Source: an uncultured bacterium
GTDB lineage: Bacteria > Pseudomonadota > Gammaproteobacteria > Burkholderiales > Burkholderiaceae_E
DNA length: 64,000 nucleotides
Assembly: GCA_903907905.1 (NCBI GenBank)
Contig: CAIVPX010000033.1
Location: 62,001-126,000 of the forward strand
Direction: 5' to 3'
Position 1 is the stretch's first letter. Each line of letters opens with the position of its first letter. Both the position numbers and the translations under genes were made by a program. Shown here one piece after another: positions 9,004 through 17,730 of this stretch. Below the pieces are notes generated by a model that was given only the letters and a program-made list of their open reading frames with translations, was not told where the DNA came from and ran no database searches.

Positions 9004-11121
9004 ATGTCCCCATCGAATTCCCTCGCCTCGCCCGTGTCCATCGGTGTCGACACGGGGGGTACGCATACCGACCTGGTGCTGGCGCAGGCGGGACGTCTGG
9101 TCACGCTCAAGGTGCCCAGCACGCCGCATGACCTCAGCCTCGGCATCATCGATGGGGTGAAGCGGATTTGCGAGCGCGCGGGCGTTCCGCTGTCCTCGGT
9201 CGGCCGCTTCGTGTACGCGAGCACCTTCGTCACCAACCTGTTCGTCGAGGGCAAGGCCGGGCGTATCGGTCTGCTCACGACCCAGGGCTTTCGTGACGTG
9301 CTCGAGATCGGTCGGGCTTCGCGCAAGCCCGATGTCTACGATATTCACTGGCGACCGGCGCGGCCCATCGTGCCCAGGCAACTGCGATTCGGGGTGCGCG
9401 AGCGCATGAGCGCCCGCGGCGAGGTGATCGAGGCTCTCGATGAAGCCTCGGCCCGCGAGGCGCTTGCCGCCATGGCGCACGCTGGGGTCGACTGCATTGC
9501 CATCTGTCTGCTGCACGCCTACGCCAACCCGGCCCACGAGCGTCGTCTGGCGGACATTGCGGCCGAGCTCTGTCCTGAGGTCGAGGTCTCGCTGTCGTCG
9601 GAGGTTGTGCGCGAATTCCGTGAGTACGAGCGCACCAGCACCACCTGTATCAGCGCTTTCATTCGGCGACCGATTCGGGCGCACCTGGACGGCCTGAAAG
9701 AGGCCCTGCGCGCCCAATCGGTACCGGCCAGCCCCTTCATCATGCGCGGCAACGGCGGCTTGTCTACCTTCGATGCTTCGCTGCGCTCACCCGTCGCGGT
9801 CACGCATTCGGGCGTGATGGGCGGCATCATCGGTGCGACCGCGCTGGCGGCGAGTTGCGGTATCTCGGATCTGATCACGCTTGACATGGGCGGCACCAGC
9901 GCAGACGTGTCGCTGGTCTCCGGGGGCGTGCCCGTGCTCACGCATCGCAGCCGTATCGGTGCGCATCCGCTGCTTGCGCCGACGCTGGACATGGTGACCA
10001 TTGGCGCCGGCGGCGGGTCAGTCGCCTGGGTCGACGGCGGTGTTGCCTTGCGGGTCGGGCCACACAGTGCGGGGTCGGTGCCGGGGCCGGCGTGCTATGG
10101 GCAGGGCGGAACCGCTCCCACCGTGACCGACGCCAATCTGGTCGCGGGGCGGCTCGATAGCGAGTATTTTCTCGGCGGCGCGCGTGCGTTGCGCGCTGAC
10201 CTGGCCCGCGAGGCGATCGGGCGCGTCGCCCGACCGCTCGGCATGACCGATGAGGCGACCGCGCTAGGGATTCTCGCGATCGCCGAGGCGCACATGGTCA
10301 ATGCCATCCGACTGGTGTCGGTCGAGCGCGGACTCGATCCTCGAGATTTCACCCTGGTGGCCTTCGGCGGCGCCGGGGCGCTGCATGCGGTGTCCTTGGC
10401 GCAGGCGCTGTCGATCAGGAAGGTGCTGATTCCACCCGCACCGGGCAATCTCTCGGCAATGGGCTTGCTCTGTGCCGACGTGCGACATGATCATGCGCGC
10501 ACCTTGTTCGCGCGCCTGGGTCCGGAGTTGTTGCCGCGGCTGGAGGCGCTTTATGACGAACTGATCGACGAGGCCACCGCCTCGCTCGATCAGGATGGCA
10601 TCGACATACCGGCGCGGCGCGTGCTCCTGTCGGCGGACCTGCGCTACGAGGGGCAGAATTATGAGCTGAATCTGCCGGTGTCCGGTGCTCAACTCGCCAG
10701 CGAATTCGCCGAACTGTCCGCGCGCTTCAACGCGCAACACCAACGTGTCTATGGCTACCAACTTGCCGGGCGCGAGGTGCAGGTGGTCAACCTGCGGGTG
10801 ACGGCACTGGGGACGACCCAAAAGGCCCGTTGGCCCGATCATCCACACCGAGCGGAAGACGCTCGGCCGCAGGGGGTGCGTTCGGTGCTCACGGCCGAGG
10901 GGCGGCGGGTCGAGGCGGCCGTTTGGCGTTTTGATGCGCTCGGGCCGGGGCAGCGGTTCGCAGGGCCCGCCGTGCTGGACTACTCGGGCGCCACCCTTTA
11001 CCTCCCGCCGGGGTGGGTGGCCCGGCTGGATGCCATGATGAATGCCCACGTCGCGCCTGCGAGCGATGCCGATTCGCCTGATGGCGGCGCGGCGGGGCGC
11101 GCGCAGGGGGAGACCGCCTGA
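9004..11121 (+). CDS. Hydantoinase A/oxoprolinase family protein (HyuA-like), second copy
   Basis: The 705-residue product has GVDTGGTHTD at about 14-23, LDMGGTSADVS in the second ATPase half, TIGAGGGSVAWVD and a C-terminal AFGGAGALHA. The first copy's GTTVATNAL is replaced by STFVTNLF here, so the two HyuA proteins are clearly diverged paralogs rather than a recent duplication. It follows the DadA-like gene by 3 bases and overlaps the hyuB start by one base (TGATG). Probable ATP-dependent ring opening of a cyclic amide, or a carboxylase subunit. Confidence 0.88.
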   Translation: MSPSNSLASPVSIGVDTGGTHTDLVLAQAGRLVTLKVPSTPHDLSLGIIDGVKRICERAGVPLSSVGRFVYASTFVTNLFVEGKAGRIGLLTTQGFRDVLEIGRASRKPDVYDIHWRPARPIVPRQLRFGVRERMSARGEVIEALDEASAREALAAMAHAGVDCIAICLLHAYANPAHERRLADIAAELCPEVEVSLSSEVVREFREYERTSTTCISAFIRRPIRAHLDGLKEALRAQSVPASPFIMRGNGGLSTFDASLRSPVAVTHSGVMGGIIGATALAASCGISDLITLDMGGTSADVSLVSGGVPVLTHRSRIGAHPLLAPTLDMVTIGAGGGSVAWVDGGVALRVGPHSAGSVPGPACYGQGGTAPTVTDANLVAGRLDSEYFLGGARALRADLAREAIGRVARPLGMTDEATALGILAIAEAHMVNAIRLVSVERGLDPRDFTLVAFGGAGALHAVSLAQALSIRKVLIPPAPGNLSAMGLLCADVRHDHARTLFARLGPELLPRLEALYDELIDEATASLDQDGIDIPARRVLLSADLRYEGQNYELNLPVSGAQLASEFAELSARFNAQHQRVYGYQLAGREVQVVNLRVTALGTTQKARWPDHPHRAEDARPQGVRSVLTAEGRRVEAAVWRFDALGPGQRFAGPAVLDYSGATLYLPPGWVARLDAMMNAHVAPASDADSPDGGAAGRAQGETA

Positions 11122-12932
11122 TGTCCGTTCTCAATCACTCGACTGTTCAGCCCCCCATGCCGGCGGCCCCTTCCGACAGGGTCTCGCGCGTCGATCCGGT
11201 CACGCTCGAAATCGTCCGTAACGCGCTGAAGGCGGTGGCCCAGCGCATCACCCGACGCATGATCCGCTCGGCCAACTCCTTCATCGTCAAGGAGATGGAA
11301 GACTGCTCGGCCTCCATTCTTGACGCGCAGGGGCAACTGCTTGCGGAGGAGGCAGGGCCACCGATTCAGCTCAATACCGTCGGGGTATGTCTGAAGACCA
11401 TCCTCGAGCACTACCTGCCGCCCGAGTCGTGGAAACCCGGCGACGTCGTAATCACCAATGACCCTTACGCCGGTGGAGAGTCGCTTGCGGCCACGCATAC
11501 CAACGACTACCTCGCGTTTCATCCACTGTTCTTCAAGGGCCGCCTGGTGGCGTTCTCGGGGCTGATGGTGCATCAGTTCGACATCGGCGGCATGAACATG
11601 GGCACGCGCGGCTGGGGCACAGAAATCTATCAGGAGGGCCTGCGGATTCCGCCGCTGCGCATCGTGGAGGCGGGCCAGCTCGACACCAAGGTGATGGCAA
11701 TCATCCTTACCAATACGCGCACCCGCGAGATGCTCGAAAACGACCTCATTTCGCAGATTTCCAGCGTGCAAGTGGCTGCCGGCGACGTGCTCGAACTATT
11801 CGAGAAGTACGGCGAAGACACCATGACGGCCTGTTTTGAGGAAATGATCGATTACTCCGAGCGGCGCACGCGTGAGGCGATCGCCGCCATTCCGGATGGC
11901 GTGTACGCGCACGAAGAGCCGCTGCTCGACGACGGTGCCGAGGGCGGACCTTACCGCCTTGCGCTCACGCTTACCAAGACCGGCAGCGAGATGGTGCTTG
12001 ACTTCACCGGCACCGACCCGCATGTCCGCGGGCCCATCAACAGTCCGCTCGCCACCACGCTGGCGGCGGTGTACTACGCGATTCGCTGCGTCACCGATGC
12101 GTCCATCCCCGCGACCGAGGGCTGCAAGCGGCCTATCCGGGTCATTGCGCCGCCCGGCACTCTGGTCAATGCCCGGTCGCCGGCCGCTTGCTACCAGCGG
12201 ATGATCGTTTGCCATTCCATCGTCGATCTGGTGATGGGGGCCTTGGCCCAGGCTGTTCCGCAGCAGGTGATGGCAGATTCTTGTGGTTGTCTATACAACT
12301 ATACGATCTGCACCCATCCGGCCACGGGCCGTCGCACCGTCTTCGGCGAAGTCGTGCCAGGGGGGATTGGTGCGACCGCGCATGAGGACGGCATTGAGGT
12401 GGTGGCCTGCCATGTCACCAACTGTCATATCCCGCCGACTGAGGCGATCGAGAACGAGGCGCCCGTGCTCTACCTGCGCCGGGAGTTGCGTACCGATTCG
12501 GGCGGTGCCGGGCGTTTTCGCGGCGGCGTCGGACAGGTGCTGAGTTATCGCGTGCTGGGCGATGACGCCGGCCTTCAGCACACCTCACAGAAGTCGGTGT
12601 CGCTGCCGCAGGGTGTCGCCGGTGGGCGACCGGGCGATGGCGGGCGCTGGGTCATCAACGAAGGATTGCCTGGCGAGCGCGTGCTCGAATACGCGATTGG
12701 CGATATCGAACCGCTCGCGACGGGCGATACGGTGACCCACTACACCCCCGGCGGGGGTGGCTATGGCGATCCCTTGTCTCGTGACCCGGAGCGGGTTCTG
12801 CGCGATGTGCTTGAGGGTAAGGTGTCGCGCGAGCAGGCTCGTCATGTGTACGGCGTGGAAATCGATGCCGAGCGTCTGACAATCGGGACCCTCGCGGGGC
12901 AGCGCCTGCGGGCGACGGTTAAGACGGGGTGA
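11121..12932 (+). CDS. Hydantoinase B/oxoprolinase family protein (HyuB-like), second copy
   Basis: The 603-residue partner of the preceding HyuA, longer than the first HyuB (549). Motifs: DPVTLEIVRNALKAV, MIRSANSFIVKEMEDCS, GDVVITNDPYAGGES, and a C-terminal TPGGGGYGDP. The segment PAACYQRMIVCHSI and the Cys-rich SCGCLYNYTICTH differ from the first copy. No membrane segments or signal peptide are seen, so it is cytoplasmic. Gene order A then B matches the leftward locus, but the orientation is opposite. Confidence 0.88.
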   Translation: MSVLNHSTVQPPMPAAPSDRVSRVDPVTLEIVRNALKAVAQRITRRMIRSANSFIVKEMEDCSASILDAQGQLLAEEAGPPIQLNTVGVCLKTILEHYLPPESWKPGDVVITNDPYAGGESLAATHTNDYLAFHPLFFKGRLVAFSGLMVHQFDIGGMNMGTRGWGTEIYQEGLRIPPLRIVEAGQLDTKVMAIILTNTRTREMLENDLISQISSVQVAAGDVLELFEKYGEDTMTACFEEMIDYSERRTREAIAAIPDGVYAHEEPLLDDGAEGGPYRLALTLTKTGSEMVLDFTGTDPHVRGPINSPLATTLAAVYYAIRCVTDASIPATEGCKRPIRVIAPPGTLVNARSPAACYQRMIVCHSIVDLVMGALAQAVPQQVMADSCGCLYNYTICTHPATGRRTVFGEVVPGGIGATAHEDGIEVVACHVTNCHIPPTEAIENEAPVLYLRRELRTDSGGAGRFRGGVGQVLSYRVLGDDAGLQHTSQKSVSLPQGVAGGRPGDGGRWVINEGLPGERVLEYAIGDIEPLATGDTVTHYTPGGGGYGDPLSRDPERVLRDVLEGKVSREQARHVYGVEIDAERLTIGTLAGQRLRATVKTG

Positions 12933-13053
12933 GTTCAGCGTCATCTCGTGCGAGGCAGTGGCGGCGGTATTCGGTCCCATCCGGCAGTTGCCGGTTCGTT
13001 TCCATATGGACGATTCAGACCTTAAATTTGACGACTCAATCCGGGAGAGCCTC

Positions 13054-13995
13054 ATGAACTTTTTTCGAGCGACCTTCGCAGCCTTGGTGCTCGGTGCGGC
13101 GGGCCTGTCCACCGCTTACGCCGCCGACTACCCGAACCGCACGGTGCGAATCATCGTGCCCTGGGCCGCTGGCGGCTTTACCGATGTCCTCGGTCGCGCC
13201 CTCGCGGAGAAATTCGCTAAAAGCCTGGGCCAACCCGTGATCGTGGAGAACCGTCCCGGTGCGAGCGGCGCGGTGGGCAGCGAGCACGTGGCGCGCTCGT
13301 CGGCCGATGGCTACACCCTGCTGATCACCACGTCCGACTCGACCGTGAGATTGATGAAGGACAAGGCGATCGATCCGGTCAGAGACTTCTCCCACGTTTC
13401 GCTCGTAGCGACCCAACCGGTTCTGCTGGCCGTAGGCAGTCGTGTGATTTCAAAGGATCTGGGTGAATTCATTACGATGGTGCGTGCGCAGCCCGATCGG
13501 GTGACCTATGCCTCCTCGGGCGAGGGCAGTGCCGTGCATCTGGCCATGGAGCTTTTCAGCCGAGCGGCAGGTATTCGAATGATCCACGTGCCCTACAAGG
13601 GCATGGGCCCCGCACTCACTGACCTGATCGGTGGACAGGTCGATTCGGTGTTCATCAGTATCCAGGGCGCAGGCGGGCACCTGGGGACCGGCAAACTGCG
13701 GCCGTTGGCCATTACCGCGCCCAAGCGCTCGCCGATTCAGCCCGAGGTGCCCACCCTGGCTGAGTCCGGCTTCTCAGATTTCCGGCTGATGCTCTGGTAC
13801 GCGCTCACCGGCCCCAAGGGCATCCCGCAGGACATCATCGACGTGCTTAATCGCGAGGTGAAGGCGGCGCTCGCATCGCCCGACCTGAACGAACGGCTGG
13901 TCAAGGGCGCGACCGACCCCGTGGGCAGCAGTTCCGAGCAGTTGCGTCAGTTCACCGTGGATGAGGTCGCGAAGTGGGGGCCGGTGGTGAACTGA
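13054..13995 (+). CDS. Bug family tripartite tricarboxylate transporter substrate-binding protein
   Basis: The 313-residue periplasmic receptor starts at the ATG at 13054 behind GGGAGAG; upstream in-frame codons lack a ribosome site. A signal peptide ends at AYA before ADYPNR. Family signatures are YPNRTVRIIVPWAAGG, VIVENRPGASG, HVPYKGMGPAL, DLIGGQVD and PEVPTLAESG. Bug proteins bind carboxylates or amides for TctAB-type permeases. No tctA or tctB lies nearby, so it is an orphan receptor that must share a permease elsewhere or act as a sensor. It ends 6 bases from a convergent gene. Confidence 0.92.
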   Translation: MNFFRATFAALVLGAAGLSTAYAADYPNRTVRIIVPWAAGGFTDVLGRALAEKFAKSLGQPVIVENRPGASGAVGSEHVARSSADGYTLLITTSDSTVRLMKDKAIDPVRDFSHVSLVATQPVLLAVGSRVISKDLGEFITMVRAQPDRVTYASSGEGSAVHLAMELFSRAAGIRMIHVPYKGMGPALTDLIGGQVDSVFISIQGAGGHLGTGKLRPLAITAPKRSPIQPEVPTLAESGFSDFRLMLWYALTGPKGIPQDIIDVLNREVKAALASPDLNERLVKGATDPVGSSSEQLRQFTVDEVAKWGPVVN

Positions 13996-14001
13996 GGGCA
14001 T

Positions 14002-14931
14002 TCAGTCGGCGCTACTCGGCGCACCCGGGTAGTCGCCCATCCGGCTCATTGGCGCCAGCCCCAACCCTGCTTCGCGAATCAACTCAATGGTGTCGTCTGC
14101 CTCCAGCACCGACATCTCGCTGCGCCGTGCGGCAAGCAGCGGGTCGGTTGTCGTGGCCTGCAGCGCGGGATGGCACATGAGCGCATCACCATCGCCCGCC
14201 AGCGCAAGCCAGGCCTGCAGCAGTTGCCGATAGCGGGCCGGATCGGGATGAAAGTTGTAGACGCCCAGCAGATGAGCGTTTTGCGCAAAGCGATGCTCAT
14301 TCGCGAGCCGCTCGAGTGCGTGCGCGCCGAGTGATTCGATCACCAGCGGCTTGATGCGCGTACCCCAGTCGAGCGCGGCGCAGCGCCAGAGCCCGGCCGG
14401 CGCTTGCGTGCCGCGCAGCCAGGGTCGTAAGCCGGCGGCGTAGCGACGGGCGAGCGCGGCGACAAGTTCGTCGCGAATTTGCGGAAACTGGTGAACGTGC
14501 TGATGACCGTCAACGTAGGCAGGCGGTCGGCCGGCGCAGTCCTCGAAGGCATCGAGCTGGGCTTCGATTTCGTCGCGCAGCGCCCGACGATCAAGGCGGC
14601 GCGAATAGGTGGTAAGGATGAGGCGCGACAGCGAGGCCTGGCGGGGCAGTCGCAGCGGCGTTTCGGTCACATCCAGATGCAGGCCGACATCGATTCTGGA
14701 TCGGTCGAGCGCGAACAGCGCAGGGGCCGATGGCCTGAATGAGCGACCGCCCACCATGCAGCCCGCTGCCTGGATGCGGCCCGCAGCAGCCAGCTTCATC
14801 ACGGCCGCATCGACCCCCTCGTGCAGTCCGAAATCATCGACCGTGATGCACAGTCGGCGTGCGGGCGCCCGATCGCGCGCTGAGTGATCCCGCTGCGCGG
14901 CTGCGAGGTTTATCGGGTCAGGGGCTTGCAC
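14002..14931 (-). CDS. ChbG/HpnK (YdjC-like) family carbohydrate deacetylase
   Basis: The 309-residue product has CITVDDFG (metal/acid Asp pair), VGLHLDVTE and VDGHQHVHQFP, the conserved His/Asp set of the ChbG/HpnK deacetylases that remove N-acetyl groups from sugars. The start overlaps the end of the GT39 gene by 22 bases; later in-frame starts before the DDFG motif are not obvious. Grouped with GT39 and GT2 genes, it probably deacetylates a lipid-linked or lipid A sugar, as an HpnK/ArnD analogue, rather than chitobiose. That role is inferred. Confidence 0.82.
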   Translation of the reverse strand: MQAPDPINLAAAQRDHSARDRAPARRLCITVDDFGLHEGVDAAVMKLAAAGRIQAAGCMVGGRSFRPSAPALFALDRSRIDVGLHLDVTETPLRLPRQASLSRLILTTYSRRLDRRALRDEIEAQLDAFEDCAGRPPAYVDGHQHVHQFPQIRDELVAALARRYAAGLRPWLRGTQAPAGLWRCAALDWGTRIKPLVIESLGAHALERLANEHRFAQNAHLLGVYNFHPDPARYRQLLQAWLALAGDGDALMCHPALQATTTDPLLAARRSEMSVLEADDTIELIREAGLGLAPMSRMGDYPGAPSSAD

Positions 14932-16496
14932 AGCATACGCCCGGAGTTACTGCCGGAATCAAAGCGCCAGAGCACCGAGCCCCGGCTGGCGTGCAGGCGC
15001 GCCGCATGGTCCAGCGCGCGCCATTGCGCCTCGGCGCCTTCGCCACCCACCAGCCAGCTCACGCCCGCCGAGCATAGTTGCTCGGGCAAGGTCTTGCTGT
15101 TGATCAATGTCTTGCGCGCGACCTCGGGGCTGAACTGCGTGGCGTCGGCGAGCTCCTTGCGCCAGTTGTCGCGGCGCCTGACTTCGGGGCTTTGCCATTC
15201 ATCCACGACCACCATCGGACGGGTGAGCTTCGCCTGCATGGGCAGATCGAAGTCGTAACGCCCCAGCATGATCACGGGATCGTCGGGCCCGCGTTGCTCA
15301 CCCAGTACACGCGCCAGCTCTTGAGTTGATCGCACGGGGTTGAGCCCGAAGGCGGCCACCGTGGCGAGACTGCCCAGGAGCGTCAGGCTTGCGATCAGCG
15401 TCCAAGCGCGCCGGGCGCGTATCCCTGGCCCGTCATCGGCCAGCAGACCGGTGACCACCAGCATCACCACGGGCGCCACGGCGGGCAGCACATAGCCCAG
15501 CAGCTTGGATTTCGGCAGCGAAAAGAAGGCGATCACGATGACCGCCCAGATCCACCACAGGCCAATCAGCGCGCGCTGCGCCGTATCGGCCCCTTCCTCG
15601 CGCGCGCGCACCCCTCGAACCACCCAATAGATCCATGGAGAAAAGCACAGGGTGATGACGGCGGGATAGAACCACAGGGGCTGCTGGTTGTTGAAGCCAC
15701 CGGTCGAAAAGCGCGTGAAGTGCTGGTAGACGAAGAAATAGTCAAAGAAGCCCGGGTGCAGGTGCTGCATGGCCATGAACCAGGGCGCGGCGATGGCCGC
15801 AAACAGCACCAGGCCCTCGGGACACCAGAGCAGGCGCGCGAGCACCCGCCACTGGCGTCGAATGAGCAGCCAGGCTCCGATGACGCCCATCGGAATCACG
15901 ATTCCGATCAGGCCTTTGGCCAGCACGCCGAGGGCTGCTGCGACCCAGGCCAAGCGCAGGGCCCCGCGCCAGGGCAGGCCCCGCTCGCAACTGAGGCCCG
16001 CATGGGCGAGTGCCACGATGGTGGCGGTGATAAGACCAGCCACCAGCATGTCGAGGTTGGCGTACTGGGCGGCGATGAAAAAGAGCGGTTGGGCGAGCAG
16101 CAGCTGAACCGCGCGCTGTGCCGCTTCGGCCGAGAGCCAGCGCCGCACCAGCGCGTGCAGGCTCAGTGCGGCCAGCGTGGCGCCCAGCGCCGGAGCCAGT
16201 CGGGCTGCCCAGGCGTTCTCGCCAAAGAGGCTCATCGAGCCAGCGGTGAGCCAATAGAAAAGTGGCGGCTTGTGAAAATAGGCCATGCCGTTCAGGGTGG
16301 GCGTCAGCCAGTCTCCCGAGCGAAGCATTTCCCAGGCGACGCCGACATAGCGCCCCTCGTCGGGCAGCATGAGGGGGCGCACCCACGAAGTGCCCGAGAA
16401 ACATGCGAAGAGCAACAACGCGGCGAGCAGCGGCCGATCCAGTAGCGCGTTCGTGCGTGCGCCCAGTGACGCCAGCCCTCGCGCGGCGCCGCTCAT
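14910..16496 (-). CDS. ArnT-like glycosyltransferase family 39 membrane protein
   Basis: The 528-residue polytopic membrane protein starts at the ATG at 16496, overlapping the GT2 stop by 4 bases; the longer frame upstream is the GT2 shadow. PDEGRYVG near residue 48 is the catalytic-loop signature of ArnT/GT39 enzymes, and about 12 hydrophobic helices follow, then a periplasmic C-terminal domain. These enzymes move a sugar from undecaprenyl phosphate to lipid A or another envelope acceptor. With ArnC-like GT2 upstream and a deacetylase downstream it forms a three-gene envelope glycosylation unit. Confidence 0.88.
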   Translation of the reverse strand: MSGAARGLASLGARTNALLDRPLLAALLLFACFSGTSWVRPLMLPDEGRYVGVAWEMLRSGDWLTPTLNGMAYFHKPPLFYWLTAGSMSLFGENAWAARLAPALGATLAALSLHALVRRWLSAEAAQRAVQLLLAQPLFFIAAQYANLDMLVAGLITATIVALAHAGLSCERGLPWRGALRLAWVAAALGVLAKGLIGIVIPMGVIGAWLLIRRQWRVLARLLWCPEGLVLFAAIAAPWFMAMQHLHPGFFDYFFVYQHFTRFSTGGFNNQQPLWFYPAVITLCFSPWIYWVVRGVRAREEGADTAQRALIGLWWIWAVIVIAFFSLPKSKLLGYVLPAVAPVVMLVVTGLLADDGPGIRARRAWTLIASLTLLGSLATVAAFGLNPVRSTQELARVLGEQRGPDDPVIMLGRYDFDLPMQAKLTRPMVVVDEWQSPEVRRRDNWRKELADATQFSPEVARKTLINSKTLPEQLCSAGVSWLVGGEGAEAQWRALDHAARLHASRGSVLWRFDSGSNSGRMLCKPLTR

Positions 16497-17461
16497 GGGT
16501 CCTTGACCGGTAGCCCGCGCCCCAGGCGTCTGGACACGAGGTAGAGGGGACGGTTCTTGACCTCTTCGAAGATGCGCCCGACGTATTCGCCCACGACACC
16601 CAGCGAGAACAACTGGATACCGGAAAACAGCATCAGACCGACGACGATCGTGGTCCAGCCGCCCACCTCGTGGCCGAACAGAAAATACCGCAGGGTCAGC
16701 AGGGCTCCATAGACCAGGGCCGGGATCGCCAGCATCAATCCGAACAGGCTCACGGCACGGAGCGGCCACTTGGTAAAGGCGGTAAGGCCGTCGAGCGACA
16801 GACGGATGAGGTCGAGGCTGCCGTAGCGCGTGGTGCCGCTGAATCGTTCGGCCGGTGCGTAGGGGAGGGCGACGGTGCGAAAGCCCACCCAGGCGTACAG
16901 GCCCTTCATGAACCGGTTGCGCTCGGGCAGTGCCAGCAGCGCATCGACCACCTTGCGGTCCATCAGGCGAAAGTCACCGGCACCTGCCGGCACCTCGAAG
17001 CGGTCGGCCGCGTTGAGCAGCCGATAGAACCACCGGGTGCCCCAGCGCTTGAACCGGGTCTCGTCGCTGCGGTCCTGCCGGACCGCGTAAACCATCTCGG
17101 CGCCCGCCCGCCAGTGACCCACGAACTGTTCGATCATGGCCGGCGGATGTTGCAGGTCGGCGTCCATCAGCACGACGACCTGACCGCGCGCCGCCTCGAG
17201 CCCCGCGCTGAGCGCCGCCTCCTTGCCGAAATTGCGTGACAGGCTCAGCAGCACGAAGCCCGGCTCGCTGGCGAGGCTGTCCAGCAATTCGACCGTGTTG
17301 TCGCGGCTGCCGTCGTCAACCACGATCACTTCCCAGGCCTCGGCGCAGGCAGGCAGCGCCTGTGCCAGCAGCGGCAGCAGCACGGCCAGATTTTTCGCCT
17401 CATTCTTGCAGGGAATGACGCAGGAAATCGAAGCAGGGCGAGGGAGTGTGGAAGCGGACAT
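16493..17461 (-). CDS. Glycosyltransferase family 2, polyisoprenyl-phosphate sugar transferase (ArnC/GtrB type)
   Basis: The 322-residue product starts at the ATG at 17461. N-terminal GT2 domain: SCVIPCKNEAKNL, IVVDDGSRDNT, and MDADLQHPP carrying the DxD-like metal site. Two C-terminal transmembrane helices (around SLFGLMLAIPALVYGALL and TIVVGLMLFSGIQLFSL) match ArnC/GtrB/DPM1-type enzymes that load a sugar onto undecaprenyl phosphate on the cytoplasmic face. It is the first gene of the leftward trio and overlaps the GT39 start by 4 bases, so it most likely makes the lipid-linked donor for that enzyme. Confidence 0.9.
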   Translation of the reverse strand: MSASTLPRPASISCVIPCKNEAKNLAVLLPLLAQALPACAEAWEVIVVDDGSRDNTVELLDSLASEPGFVLLSLSRNFGKEAALSAGLEAARGQVVVLMDADLQHPPAMIEQFVGHWRAGAEMVYAVRQDRSDETRFKRWGTRWFYRLLNAADRFEVPAGAGDFRLMDRKVVDALLALPERNRFMKGLYAWVGFRTVALPYAPAERFSGTTRYGSLDLIRLSLDGLTAFTKWPLRAVSLFGLMLAIPALVYGALLTLRYFLFGHEVGGWTTIVVGLMLFSGIQLFSLGVVGEYVGRIFEEVKNRPLYLVSRRLGRGLPVKDP

Positions 17462-17608
17462 CGCGTTGCGCTGGTCGCCATGTGACGAAAGGGGCGCCGC
17501 GTGCGGGGCCGTCGCCCTGGGTGCAAGGGAACGGTTTGCCCGAGCAGGCGAGCGGATTATAGACCCGGCAGATGTCGGGGCTCTTGATCGCACCGCGGCG
17601 GCAAGTGT

Positions 17609-17637
17609 TTGACAGCAAGGGGTTTGCTCCGTAAGTT
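17609..17637 (+). promoter_or_regulatory. Predicted sigma70 promoter for the opine dehydrogenase-TRAP operon
   Basis: TTGACA, a 17-base spacer, then TAAGTT, in the 269-base divergent gap between the GT2 gene and the opine-type dehydrogenase. The -35 box is perfect and the -10 box matches four of six bases. Transcription would start about 85 bases before the 17731 ATG. Confidence 0.5.
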
Positions 17638-17730
17638 TCGCCACCGGACGGCGTGGCCTGATCGTGCATACAGGGCCGCCCTTGATGGAGCCGATCCGTT
17701 GCGCCACAACATGTTCAGGACGGATGTGTC

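Noticed and set aside
8113-9717. 534-codon open frame antisense to the DadA-like and hyuA genes
   Set aside because: It spans two well-supported genes on the other strand and gives a His/Arg/Gly-rich low-complexity product.
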